Shown here one piece after another: positions 51,527 through 60,384 of a stretch of 64,000 nt of DNA. Below the pieces are notes generated by a model. That model saw only the letters and a program-made list of their open reading frames with translations, ran no database searches and was not told where the DNA came from. Each line of letters opens with the position of its first letter. The stretch's first letter is position 1. The translations under genes and the position numbers were made by a program. The DNA is from Anaerolineae bacterium (GTDB lineage Bacteria > Chloroflexota > Anaerolineae > Aggregatilineales > Phototrophicaceae). The stretch is from positions 62,001-126,000 of the forward strand of contig JAJDZV010000006.1 of the NCBI GenBank assembly GCA_022824465.1, read 5' to 3'.

Positions 51527-51898
51527 AATTCTATTTCACCATAGTGACACGGAATTCGATCAAAGAAAGCAATGCAAATCCTGTCTCAATCAGTGAGATT
51601 TTGCCACCGAGGACACAGAGACTCTGATTTTGATTAGACTCCCTCGCCATTTGTCCCGCGGATTCTTGCTGCCATCTTTTCCGAGCGGCTTTACTCGGTG
51701 TACTCCTTTATTCTCGGTGTACTCGGTGGCATTCTTCCATAACGTACTTGGTCTTGTTGAGGGCAAAGAGCAAAGAGCCGCGTCATGGCGCACGCCGATT
51801 ATAAGTCGGCGGAATAGGACGGGCAAATGCAGCGCGCTTTGCTGAACGCGGCAGCCCTTGCTATTATTCAGGCCTGTCCCAGGTAGCGGCAGGGGCTT
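51527..51898. other. 372-bp intergenic region, short repeats only
   Basis: 51601-51735 holds repeats of the CCACCGAG / GAGTACACCGAG type, present twice in inverse orientation (ACTCGGTGTACTCC near 51693 and TCGGTGTACTCGGTGG near 51715). The rest shows no gene; 51830-51898 probably carries the promoter of the GNAT gene, but I see no clear boxes. Confidence 0.55.
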
Positions 51899-52714
51899 AT
51901 GTCGGGAAGCATTGTCATTCGCGAGTTGACGAGCATGGAAGAGCTGCTGGCGACCGTCGAGTTGCAGCAGGCGGTTTGGCGCATGACGGATGTCGAAGTC
52001 TCGTCGCCGCATACCTTGCGCGCGATCGCGCACGCCGGCGGCTGCGTCATCGCGGCAGTAGATGGCAGGCGGCTCACTGGATTCTGCTTCGGGATGGCCG
52101 CTTGGCGACAGGGCGAGTTGTGGCTTTGGTCGCATATGGCGGGCGTGCGCCCGGAGTATCAGGGGCGGGGCATCGGCTTTCGGCTGAAGCAGGCGCAGCG
52201 AGAATGGGCTTTGGCGCGCGGTTTCCGGCGGATGGCTTGGACCTTCGATCCACTGCAAAGCGGCAACGCCAATTTCAACTTCAACAAGCTGGGCGTCACA
52301 GCGCGGGTATACTCGGCTGATCATTACGGCGAAATGCAGGACGCAATCAACGCGGGTATGGCCAGCGACCGGCTGGAAGCGCATTGGCAGTTGGACGCGC
52401 CGCGGGTCGTCGAACTGGCGCGCGGCGCAGGGCGCGACACCGGATCCACGCTGCAAGGCGCGCGGAAGCTGCTTTGGATCGACGACGCCGGCGCCCTCCA
52501 AGCGGAGACGCCGACCGCAATCGGCCGCGCCAAGTTCGCCATCGAGATACCCGTTGATATTGCCGAACTCAAGCGCGCGGATAAACAGCGCGCCGCCGCC
52601 TGGCAGATGCGCCTGCGACGGACGATCACGGCCCTATTCGACGCCGGTTATGTCGTCACTGGCTTTAGCCGCAGCGCCAGCAAAGCCTGGTATATCGTCA
52701 CCCGCGAAAGCTAA
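51899..52714 (+). CDS. GNAT-family acetyltransferase, COG3375 type
   Basis: 271 aa. The GNAT core is at about 50-135; the acetyl-CoA loop appears as GVRPEYQGRGIGFRLK, and FDPLQSGNANFNFNKLGV is the hallmark of the COG3375 group. Members next to MenC/NSAR genes acylate amino acids (for example N-succinyltransferases). Here the racemase-like gene is 3 kb away on the other strand. Its stop overlaps the stop of the convergent PrpD gene by 4 nt. Confidence 0.87.
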   Translation: MSGSIVIRELTSMEELLATVELQQAVWRMTDVEVSSPHTLRAIAHAGGCVIAAVDGRRLTGFCFGMAAWRQGELWLWSHMAGVRPEYQGRGIGFRLKQAQREWALARGFRRMAWTFDPLQSGNANFNFNKLGVTARVYSADHYGEMQDAINAGMASDRLEAHWQLDAPRVVELARGAGRDTGSTLQGARKLLWIDDAGALQAETPTAIGRAKFAIEIPVDIAELKRADKQRAAAWQMRLRRTITALFDAGYVVTGFSRSASKAWYIVTRES

Positions 52715-54084
52715 GCCGTCACCGCTTCGACAGCCGCGCAGAGCCGCGCCAGGTCGTCGATGCGCGCAAGCGATTCCAAGCGGCTGCACAGCTCGTAGAT
52801 TCGCTCGGCGCGTTCCGCCGGAAAGAGCTCGCGCGTGAGCACGCTGAACTTCTCGCGCAGTTCGGCGTCGGTCATACGGAACTCGGGCTCGCCCTTCATG
52901 TTGGGCAAGGCAGCCTCGCGGACATCACCGTTGGTCAAGGCGACGCGCAGGCGGCAGCCGTTCGAGTCGGGATAACGCGCTTCGATTTCCGGGTCGACTT
53001 GCACCTCAATCAGGTTGCGCAAGCGGCGGACTTCGGGATCGTCCCAATCAGAGAAGTTGTGCGGCCAAGCGCTGCCGTGCTTGAGGGCGACTGCGGTTGA
53101 GGTACGGATGCTCAAACCGGCGACTTCACGCGAAGGCGGATTGGGATCGACGCGGAATATCGGCTTGGTGGCGTAGCTATATGTGCTCAGGTCGATTCGC
53201 TCAATCTCGGTGGTATCCAGCGCGCCTTCCCGCAAGATCGCCTGGACCGCGTCGATCGCTTGGTGCGTGTGGCGGCAGCCGCCGTGCGGCTTGAATGCGG
53301 TGCCGAGAATGGCGAAGTCTTCGCCAAGGTCCGCGAACATATCGGGGTCGAAGCCGTCGCCGAAGGCGCTGAAATAACCGTAGCTGCCATCTAGCGCGCT
53401 GCGCGGACCATAGAAGTCCGACTCGGCCAGCCGCATGGCGAAGACCGCGTTGCGCGCGGCGAAACCCGAGATCAGGTCTTTCGTATCGCAGCGGCCGCCA
53501 TCGTATACATACTGCTCCGTGCCGGAAGCCATGTCGGCGGCGAGGGCGATGGTATTGAGCATGCGCTCGCGATCCAAGCCGGCGCAGCGCGCGACCGCCA
53601 GCGCGGTGGAAAGCGCGCCGACCGTGCCTTTCATGTCGAAGCCGCGTTCGCGATGCGTGGCGCGTACTTGTCTGCCCAGGCGCACCGCGAAGTCGTAGGC
53701 GGCGACGATCGCGACCAGCATATCTTCGCCGCTGCTTCCGTAGGCTTCGCCGACAGCCATGACCGCGGGCACAGCTTGCGAAGCGATATGCCCGGCTTGA
53801 CGATGCGAGTCGTCCATGCCGAGGATCTTGACCATGACGGCGTTGGCGAATGCGGCGCCTTCAAGCGATGTGCGGGCGCCACTGCCAAGGAGCGTCGCCT
53901 CGTCGCCGGCCATTATGGTGGTGGCGTGGCGGGCGGCGTTTTGCCCCAGGGCGCGTTGATAGCCGCCCAAGCCGACGCCGATGGAGTCGTAGACGATGGT
54001 TTTCGCCAGCTCTACAGCGTCGGCGGGAACATCGTCCAGTTGCAGGTTAATGGCGTAATCGGTGATTTGTTCGAGTAAGTTCAT
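52711..54084 (-). CDS. MmgE/PrpD family protein (copy 1)
   Basis: 457 aa. Contains GMDDSHRQAGHIAS, GTEQYVYDGGRCDTKDL and GGCRHTHQAIDA, typical of MmgE/PrpD (2-methylcitrate dehydratase, iminodisuccinate epimerase and related enzymes). The paralog at 60385-61776 shares these blocks. No other methylcitrate-cycle genes are present, so another dehydratase or epimerase role is likely. AAGGAG lies seven bases before the ATG at 54084; an open frame extending to 54360 runs through R2 repeats. Confidence 0.9.
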   Translation of the reverse strand: MNLLEQITDYAINLQLDDVPADAVELAKTIVYDSIGVGLGGYQRALGQNAARHATTIMAGDEATLLGSGARTSLEGAAFANAVMVKILGMDDSHRQAGHIASQAVPAVMAVGEAYGSSGEDMLVAIVAAYDFAVRLGRQVRATHRERGFDMKGTVGALSTALAVARCAGLDRERMLNTIALAADMASGTEQYVYDGGRCDTKDLISGFAARNAVFAMRLAESDFYGPRSALDGSYGYFSAFGDGFDPDMFADLGEDFAILGTAFKPHGGCRHTHQAIDAVQAILREGALDTTEIERIDLSTYSYATKPIFRVDPNPPSREVAGLSIRTSTAVALKHGSAWPHNFSDWDDPEVRRLRNLIEVQVDPEIEARYPDSNGCRLRVALTNGDVREAALPNMKGEPEFRMTDAELREKFSVLTRELFPAERAERIYELCSRLESLARIDDLARLCAAVEAVTA

Positions 54085-54362
54085 TTCGTTCTCCTTGTTT
54101 ACTTGTAAGCCAGCCATCGGACGCTGTTGAAAATCCTGTTTCACCACCCCAAACCCCTCCCTCAAAGGGAGCGGAGGAGCGGACATGTTCTTGCAGCGCG
54201 CTCCCCCTCTCTGATGATTCGGAGAGGGGCCGGGGCTGAGGCCGACCGCAGCGACCCTCCAAACCCATAGGTGGCCGCTCCTCAGTCTTGATAGGGGGCA
54301 AGGGGCCGGGGGATGGAGGCGTTTTTCAACCGACCCCATCGGCTCGCCCCTACAGACCATTC
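54085..54362. repeat. R2 repeats and an R1 copy
   Basis: 54141-54240 holds two R2 units (CCACCCCAAACCCCTCCCTC, CTCCCCCTCTCTGATGATTC). 54283-54322 is a third partial unit and 54331-54354 an R1 copy (GGCTCGCCCCTACA). No gene. Confidence 0.75.
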
Positions 54363-55514
54363 CTAAGATTCAATAATACTCCGTGTTGTATCTATCATAT
54401 ACTCGATATCTTCGTCGGTAAATTCCGGCGAGACCGGCAGGTTGACGATTTCGCGGCCCAGGCGCTCGGTGACCGGCAGTTGGTCGGCATTGGGGAAGAG
54501 ACCGGCGTAGACCGAATAATGCGTGATGGGCGGGGCGTAGTGAATCACGGCTTCGATGCCAGCCTCGCGCAAACGCTGATGAACTTCAAGCTGGCGATCG
54601 ACGCGAATGGTAAAGGAGCGGAAAGTGGGCGCCGATTCTGGACGAAGCTGCGGCGTGCGCGCGGATGTGCCAGCCAATCCGGCTTCAAGCGCGGACCCTA
54701 TGGCGCGCCGCTTGGCGGTCCATTGCTTGAGATAAGGCAGCTTGACCCGCATGATGGCAGCTTGCAAGGCATCCAGCGGGACGTTGTAGCCCTCAGCGAT
54801 GTAGTTCTGATAGGCGGCCGGCTGATTGGGTCCGCGCGGCGCATGACCGTAGTCTGCGAGAAGGCAGAGATTCTGGTAGATCTCATCATCGTCTGTGACC
54901 ACGATGCCGCCGTTGCCAGCGCTGCCGAAGGGCTTGAAGGGCGCCAGGCTGAATGCCGTCGCATCGGCAAAGGCGCCGACCGGACGGCCGTAATCGTATG
55001 CGCCCGTGGCGAGCGCCGCGTCTTCAATGATCTTAAGATTGTGGCGCTCGGCGATGGGTCGCAGCGCTTTGACATCGGCCGGATGACCATGCAGATCGAC
55101 CGGCAAGATGGCGCGAGTCTTCGGCGTGACCCGCGCTTCGACCTGATCAATATCAATCGTGTAGTCGCTGGCGCGGACATCCACGACCACCGGGCGGGCG
55201 CCGCAGTTGGTGATGGCGGCGCTAGTGGAGATATCGGAGTTAGCCACCGTGATGACTTCGTCGCCGGCGCCGATGCCGCTGGCGCGCATGGCGAGGAACA
55301 AAGCAAAAGTGCCGGAGCCGACAGCGACCGCGTATCTCGCCCCCATCTCGGCGGCGAACTCCGCTTCAAAGTCGGCGCGAACCTTTGCGGAGTGATTGTA
55401 CGTGTTGAGAACTAGCGGCTCAACGGCGGCCAGGAACTGCTCGCGAAGGGCGCGATGCGTTTCAAATGTGCGCGACCGCGGGATGCGGAATCCCCTGGTA
55501 TTTGTGCTGTCCAC
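54363..55514 (-). CDS. DegT/DnrJ/EryC1/StrS-family aminotransferase
   Basis: 383 aa PLP enzyme. Lys194 (SLAPFKPFG) is the expected PLP lysine and IIEDAA (Asp165) contacts the pyridine nitrogen. The family usually aminates nucleotide-linked keto sugars, but no nucleotide-sugar genes lie nearby; the gene stands in a catabolic and transport block, so another keto substrate is possible. The start is a GTG at 55514 with GAGAAG upstream. It follows the ABC permease gene at a distance of 22 bp, but on the same strand and downstream, so it is probably the last gene of that operon. Confidence 0.85.
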   Translation of the reverse strand: MDSTNTRGFRIPRSRTFETHRALREQFLAAVEPLVLNTYNHSAKVRADFEAEFAAEMGARYAVAVGSGTFALFLAMRASGIGAGDEVITVANSDISTSAAITNCGARPVVVDVRASDYTIDIDQVEARVTPKTRAILPVDLHGHPADVKALRPIAERHNLKIIEDAALATGAYDYGRPVGAFADATAFSLAPFKPFGSAGNGGIVVTDDDEIYQNLCLLADYGHAPRGPNQPAAYQNYIAEGYNVPLDALQAAIMRVKLPYLKQWTAKRRAIGSALEAGLAGTSARTPQLRPESAPTFRSFTIRVDRQLEVHQRLREAGIEAVIHYAPPITHYSVYAGLFPNADQLPVTERLGREIVNLPVSPEFTDEDIEYMIDTTRSIIES

Positions 55515-55536
55515 CCTGGCTTCTCGAATTCTGACG

Positions 55537-56457
55537 CTAGGCGCGCGCGCGGATATTGGGATCGAGAAAGTCGCGCAGCCAATCGCCCAGGAAAACGACG
55601 CCCAGCACGGTAATGGTGATCGCCATGCCGGGATAGAAGGTCATCCACCAAGCGCTGTTGATATAAGACTTGCCATCGGCGAGCATCAGCCCCCAGGTGA
55701 CGGTCGGGGTTTTGACGCCCAAACCGAGGAAACTAAGCGATGATTCCGCCAAGATCGTCACGGCGACCTGCACGGCCGCCAGGACAATGGCGGACGCGAT
55801 CACGTTAGGCAGGACGTGGCGCAGCATCACCAGGGGCCGGTTCTGACCCAGGGCGTAAGCCGCGACCACATATTCCATCTCGCGCACCTTCAGCACCTCG
55901 CCGCGAATGACGCGGGCGTAGGTCACCCAGCCGGTGCAGCCGAGGATGAGAATGAGCGTGCCCAAGCCAGCGCCAACCACGCCGGAAATGGCGACAACCA
56001 GGACGATGAAGGGAATGCTAAGGAGCGCGTCGACGAAACGCATCATCACCGTGTCAACGTAGCCGCCGAGAAAGCCGCTCACCAAGCCATAGGAAACCCC
56101 GATCGTGCCGGCGATGAGCACTGATACGATGCCGACCAGCACCGAGACGCGGCTGCCGGCGATGATGCGACTGAGAATGTCGCGCCCGAGCTGGTCAGTG
56201 CCCAATGTGAAAGTGCCCGAACTGTCGCTATAGCCGGGCGCCTTGAAGCGCGAGCGCAGATTGTGATCCACCGCGTCATGGGGCGAAATAAGGGGACCGA
56301 TCAAGGCCAGCAACAGCACGAAACCGACGATCGTGGCGCCAGCTACGCCAATGGGACTGCTGAAGAGGCCTGACGCGGCGCGCGAAAGGATGCTGCGCTG
56401 CGGCGGCAGGCTCGATATGTACTCGGGCGCGGCTTTGCCAACTTCCAGTGTTTCCAT
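55537..56457 (-). CDS. ABC transporter permease, DppC type (second system)
   Basis: 306 aa. One N-terminal helix, then the transport core of five helices, with the coupling loop RVIRGEVLKVREMEYVVAAYALG. Forms a channel with the DppB-type subunit whose gene ends 9 bp upstream. Regular length, unlike the extended DppC at 33702-34841. Confidence 0.92.
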   Translation of the reverse strand: METLEVGKAAPEYISSLPPQRSILSRAASGLFSSPIGVAGATIVGFVLLLALIGPLISPHDAVDHNLRSRFKAPGYSDSSGTFTLGTDQLGRDILSRIIAGSRVSVLVGIVSVLIAGTIGVSYGLVSGFLGGYVDTVMMRFVDALLSIPFIVLVVAISGVVGAGLGTLILILGCTGWVTYARVIRGEVLKVREMEYVVAAYALGQNRPLVMLRHVLPNVIASAIVLAAVQVAVTILAESSLSFLGLGVKTPTVTWGLMLADGKSYINSAWWMTFYPGMAITITVLGVVFLGDWLRDFLDPNIRARA

Positions 56458-56466
56458 GCGCGCGCT

Positions 56467-57384
56467 CTAGCTGATTCGGATCCGCGGATCAATAAGCATA
56501 TAAAAGGCGTCCAGGGCATAATTTATCAATATGAATGAGAGCGAGAACCAGAATAAACCGGCTTGAACCACGGTTGTGTCGCGGACGTTTATCGACTCGA
56601 CCATCAGCCGACCCAGCCCGGGCCAAGCGAAGACGCTTTCCACAACGACCGAACCGCCCAAGAGCCAGCCAAGCTGCAAGCCGAAGACGGTCACCACCGG
56701 TATCAGGGCGTTGCGCAGGGCATGGCGCAGCACAACCTGTTTGCTCTGCAAGCCCTTGCTGCGGGCGGTGCGCACATAATCCTGGTTCAGCACTTCCAGC
56801 ATGGCGGAGCGGGTCAGCCGCGACAGGCGCGCAGCCATGCCCACCCCGAGCGTGACCGAAGGCATGATGATGGCTTGAGGTTCCAGCGCGCCAAAGGAGG
56901 GCAGAATGCGAAGGTAAACCGAGAATATGATAATCAGCATGAGCCCGAGCCAAAAGCTGGGCATTGCCGTGCCAAGCGAAGCGAGGGCGGTGCTTATGAA
57001 ATCGAGCAGGCTGTTGCGTTTCAACGCGGAGAGGATTCCCAGGGGCACCGCGATGGTCAAGCCGATCAGCGAAGCAACAGCTGCCAACAGCCAGGAATAG
57101 CCCAGGCGCTCAACCACGACTTCCATCGCCGGGCGCCGGGCGAAGAACGACGTGCCGAAATCACCCGTGACCGCTTTGCGCAAGAAGATAGCGTATTGCT
57201 CCAGAACCGGTTTGTCGAAACCCCAGGCCGCTCGCAATGCCTGGATCTGTTCTTCGTTGAAGATGGGCGGCGCCATAATCGAAATCGGGTCGCCGCGCAG
57301 GCGCACCATGACAAAGACCAGGAGCGAGACGATGAACATGGTCACGACCAGTTGGAAAAAGCGTGTGACGATGAATTCGCGCAT
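56467..57384 (-). CDS. ABC transporter permease, DppB type (second system)
   Basis: 305 aa. Six-helix permease of the peptide/nickel importer family with coupling loop QDYVRTARSKGLQSKQVVLRHAL. The N-terminus MREFIVTRFFQLVVTMFIVS is a typical first helix. GGAG lies six bases before the ATG. It precedes the DppC-type gene, and its upstream neighbour is the binding protein, separated by R2 repeats. Confidence 0.92.
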   Translation of the reverse strand: MREFIVTRFFQLVVTMFIVSLLVFVMVRLRGDPISIMAPPIFNEEQIQALRAAWGFDKPVLEQYAIFLRKAVTGDFGTSFFARRPAMEVVVERLGYSWLLAAVASLIGLTIAVPLGILSALKRNSLLDFISTALASLGTAMPSFWLGLMLIIIFSVYLRILPSFGALEPQAIIMPSVTLGVGMAARLSRLTRSAMLEVLNQDYVRTARSKGLQSKQVVLRHALRNALIPVVTVFGLQLGWLLGGSVVVESVFAWPGLGRLMVESINVRDTTVVQAGLFWFSLSFILINYALDAFYMLIDPRIRIS

Positions 57385-57389
57385 GGTAT

Positions 57390-57509
57390 CTCCGCTTCCC
57401 CCACCCTAAATCCCTCCCCCAAAAAGAGGGAGGGACTTGAATGCCCCCAATAAGCGCATTATAGCTCCCCTTCCCTCCTTGTGAGGGAAGGGGTTGGGGG
57501 ATGGGGGGA
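57390..57509. repeat. Two R2 repeats between binding protein and permease genes
   Basis: 57392-57438 (CCCCCACCCTAAATCCCTCC, GAGGGAGGGA) and 57460-57509 (TCCCCTTCCCTCC, GGGAAGGGGTTGGGGGATGGGG). Both arms are strong hairpins, possibly lowering permease expression relative to the binding protein. Confidence 0.75.
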
Positions 57510-59099
57510 TTACATGCCGTCCGCGAGTTTGACATCGCGGAAGGTCATCCAGCCGTCTTTGCGCAGCGTGAAATCAAACTCAGCCGTGTTCAACGCGGCG
57601 ACGCTCGTCATTTCGTAGAGCGTAACCGTGCCTTGATACGCCATATAGTGTTCCCACCACTGCCCCCAGAGCTCCAGGCGCTGGTCATAATCGTGCGTCG
57701 TCAGGATCGTTTGCGCGATCTCGTCCCATTCGGCGTCGCAGGCGGCATAGCGGGGCGAATCCCAGGAGCATTGGTAGAAGAGCGGCAGCAAGCCCACCGA
57801 GCAGCCGAGCGACGTCATCATGATGTCGCGGTTGTTGCCGGGGCTGTGAATCTCGCTGGAATGAGCCGCGCCGTCACGAACGGTCAGGTCCACGGTGAAG
57901 CCGACCTCTTCCAGCATCGCGGAGACGACTTCCGCGACTTCTTTTTCACCGCCGTCGCGGAGGTTCATCGTGTCGAAGTACACAGTGGGTCCTTCGCCGT
58001 CGGCATAGCCGGCTTTCGCCAGGTATTCGCGCGCCAGATCCGGGTTGTACCACTCGCTTATCACCTCAGGATCGGCATATAGGTCAGCGTAGCCTTCGGG
58101 ATAATAGGAACAGACCCGCGCCAAACGGCCCTCGGCCGCGCCCTGCACTTCCGCCAGCAGGTGCCGATCGAGCGCGTGAGAAATGGCAAAGCGCACGTTG
58201 ACATCCATCGTGGCCGGCTCATAACCCGGGAAAGTCTCCGACATGGCGCCGGTTTCCGCCTGCGTGCGGACGCGCAGATGGTGCATGCGGTTGGCGGTTT
58301 CGGTGATCAGGCTCAAGCCTTCGGTGGCTTCAATGCGTTCGCGGTCCGGGACAGGCACCGAGGGGATCATATCCACCTGGCCCGCCAACAAGGCGGCCAC
58401 TTGCGCCGAGCGCTCCGGGATCACCTGGTAAATGACGCGGTCTACTTCGGGGCGCCCGCTGTGATAGTCGTCCCAGGCTTCAAAGACATAGCGGTCGTTT
58501 TCGGTGAATTCAGCCAGCATGTAGGGACCGGAACCGACCGGGTTGCGGATGAACTCCTCCTGACCGACTTCCTGGAAGTATTGGGGCGGCAGCAACTCAC
58601 AGCCGTTGAAGCTGACGTCGTTCTCGAAGTAGGCGTGCGGCTCCTCGGTCGTGATGTCTATCGTCAGGTCATCCACAACGATGGTGTCCTTGACGAAGCG
58701 CCATTGCAGCCAAAGCGGGATCTGCGGGTCGATTTCCACGCGCACGCGGTCGATATTCCATTTGACGGCGTGGGCATCGAGCGGTTCGCCATTATGGAAG
58801 GTCGCGCCTTCGCGCAGGTGGAAACGCCAGGTGGTGTCGTCGACCAACTCCCAGCTATGAGCGGCTTGCGGCACGTAACCACCGCCTTCGGGCGCGCGCC
58901 ATATCAGGCAGTCGTAAAGCAAGTTGGTCAGCCAGTGGCTCGAGATGAACCAGTGAGAGTGCGCATCCATCGAGCGGATGGGACCGGCGTGAGCGAAGAC
59001 AAATTCGGACATGTCGTCTTGCGCCGTCGCCGGCACAAGCGCTAATGATCCAATGAGCACGCAGAGGCTCAGAAGGATCAGTAGTCTCTTTGCTAACAT
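57510..59099 (-). CDS. ABC transporter substrate-binding protein, family 5 (second system)
   Basis: 529 aa. Exported: a signal peptide (MLAKRLLILLSLCVLIGSLA) ends near ATAQ, with no lipobox. DppA-like segments include AAHSWELVDDTTWRFHLREG and GSGPYMLAEFTENDRYVFE. AAGGAG sits seven bases before the ATG at 59099. With the two permeases it makes an importer lacking ATPases; the dppD/dppF pair at 29333/34989 could power it. Surrounding PrpD, enolase-family and M24 genes suggest uptake of an amino acid derivative or small peptide. Confidence 0.92.
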   Translation of the reverse strand: MLAKRLLILLSLCVLIGSLALVPATAQDDMSEFVFAHAGPIRSMDAHSHWFISSHWLTNLLYDCLIWRAPEGGGYVPQAAHSWELVDDTTWRFHLREGATFHNGEPLDAHAVKWNIDRVRVEIDPQIPLWLQWRFVKDTIVVDDLTIDITTEEPHAYFENDVSFNGCELLPPQYFQEVGQEEFIRNPVGSGPYMLAEFTENDRYVFEAWDDYHSGRPEVDRVIYQVIPERSAQVAALLAGQVDMIPSVPVPDRERIEATEGLSLITETANRMHHLRVRTQAETGAMSETFPGYEPATMDVNVRFAISHALDRHLLAEVQGAAEGRLARVCSYYPEGYADLYADPEVISEWYNPDLAREYLAKAGYADGEGPTVYFDTMNLRDGGEKEVAEVVSAMLEEVGFTVDLTVRDGAAHSSEIHSPGNNRDIMMTSLGCSVGLLPLFYQCSWDSPRYAACDAEWDEIAQTILTTHDYDQRLELWGQWWEHYMAYQGTVTLYEMTSVAALNTAEFDFTLRKDGWMTFRDVKLADGM

Positions 59100-59213
59100 G
59101 GGTTTCTCCTTTTGTGAAAGACTTCATCGGTAACGAAGGTTGCCATTAGCTTGCCTGCGATAGTCACCTCCAATCTATGCTTGCGGCAATTTTGGACACA
59201 TGCCCGCATAAAC

Positions 59214-60299
59214 TTAGGCCGCGGCGTAATAAGCGAGCTTGTCCTCATCGATTTGTACCCCCAGCCCAGGCCCGTCCGGCGCCTTCAAAATGACGCCATC
59301 GGGTTCGTAAGGTTCAGCCAGGATGCTATCGGTCATATCGGAAAAACCAGCGGGCCATTTGGCGACCGGCGTGGCAGTAGCGAGGTGGGCGGCCGCCGCG
59401 GCCACAATATCAAAGTAGGGCGCCACCGAAATCCCCAGCCCGGCCGCTTCAGCGATGGCCGCCATGCGCGCAGATGGCAACAGACCGCCGTAGCGGTGTA
59501 TCTTGAAATGCAAGACATGCGCCGCGCGCTCCCGGGCGATCTCGAATACGCTGCGAGGACCGCCGCCCGTCGATTCGTCGGCTTGCAGAGGCGTTGATAG
59601 TCGCGTTGCCAAGTGCGCCATTTCGTCCAGGTGCTCCACCGGTTGTTCAAAAAGCGCGACGCCGCCAAGTCGCTCCAATTGCGTCAGCGACTGCACCGCT
59701 TCGCCCAGAGTATACCCAGTATTGCCGTCAAGCTGAAATACAATCGGGTCAGCGACCAACTCGCGCAGTCGACTATACCACAGCAAGTCTTCAGCAACGC
59801 CGAAGCCGATCTTGGTCTTGAACCAGGTCCAACCGTCGGCGGCCAGTTCTTCAATGCGCGCCGCCATCGCCTGCGGTTCTTCCCGCTCGACGAAGCCATG
59901 GCAAAGGGCGCCGGGCATAACCGCGCCGCCCAGCAATTGATACACCGGTACGCCCAGCGCCTTGCCCTTGATATCCCAAAGGGCGAAATCCAGCGCCGTG
60001 CGCGCGTTGACGGCGCTGCGCAAGGCCTGGAACATGCGCCCGTGCAGCCCTTCAATGTTGAAAGGATCTTCGCCCATGATGGCCGGCGCCAGATAGCGAT
60101 CAATGTGGCGCTTGACAACCTCCACCGCGTCGCCGCCCCAGGGCGCGGGCGCGACTGTCTGGCCGATGCCGGTGATGCCTTCGTCAGTGCCGACTTGCAC
60201 GACAACGGTGTTGGTCGTTGTCGAAACGCCATAAGCCGTCGCCAGATCGCGGCTTCGAGCGATATTGACGATGGTGGCGGCAACGCCTGTGATTTTCAC
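59214..60299 (-). CDS. Mandelate racemase/muconate lactonizing family protein, MLE subgroup
   Basis: 361 aa. The catalytic Lys pair is seen in WFKTKIG (KxK) and HFKIHRYGG, and the metal ligands in FQLDGN, LFEQP and QADES. This is the MLE/dipeptide epimerase pattern, in contrast to the enzyme at 1310-2491. The start is a GTG at 60299, with AGAGGA upstream. It lies between the binding-protein gene and the second PrpD gene on the same strand, so it probably acts on the solute taken up there, e.g. a dipeptide or lactone. Confidence 0.9.
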   Translation of the reverse strand: MKITGVAATIVNIARSRDLATAYGVSTTTNTVVVQVGTDEGITGIGQTVAPAPWGGDAVEVVKRHIDRYLAPAIMGEDPFNIEGLHGRMFQALRSAVNARTALDFALWDIKGKALGVPVYQLLGGAVMPGALCHGFVEREEPQAMAARIEELAADGWTWFKTKIGFGVAEDLLWYSRLRELVADPIVFQLDGNTGYTLGEAVQSLTQLERLGGVALFEQPVEHLDEMAHLATRLSTPLQADESTGGGPRSVFEIARERAAHVLHFKIHRYGGLLPSARMAAIAEAAGLGISVAPYFDIVAAAAAHLATATPVAKWPAGFSDMTDSILAEPYEPDGVILKAPDGPGLGVQIDEDKLAYYAAA

Positions 60300-60384
60300 C
60301 GCTCATTCCTCTCCCGGCGGGCGATTCACCCTATCGCCCCGGCAATGCTTCCCACAAGGACCTTTCGTTTTGCCCGCAACGGCC

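Noticed and set aside
52711-54360. PrpD copy 1 starting at 54360
   Set aside because: The extra 92 codons translate R2/R1 repeat DNA; the ATG at 54084 has AAGGAG at ideal spacing.
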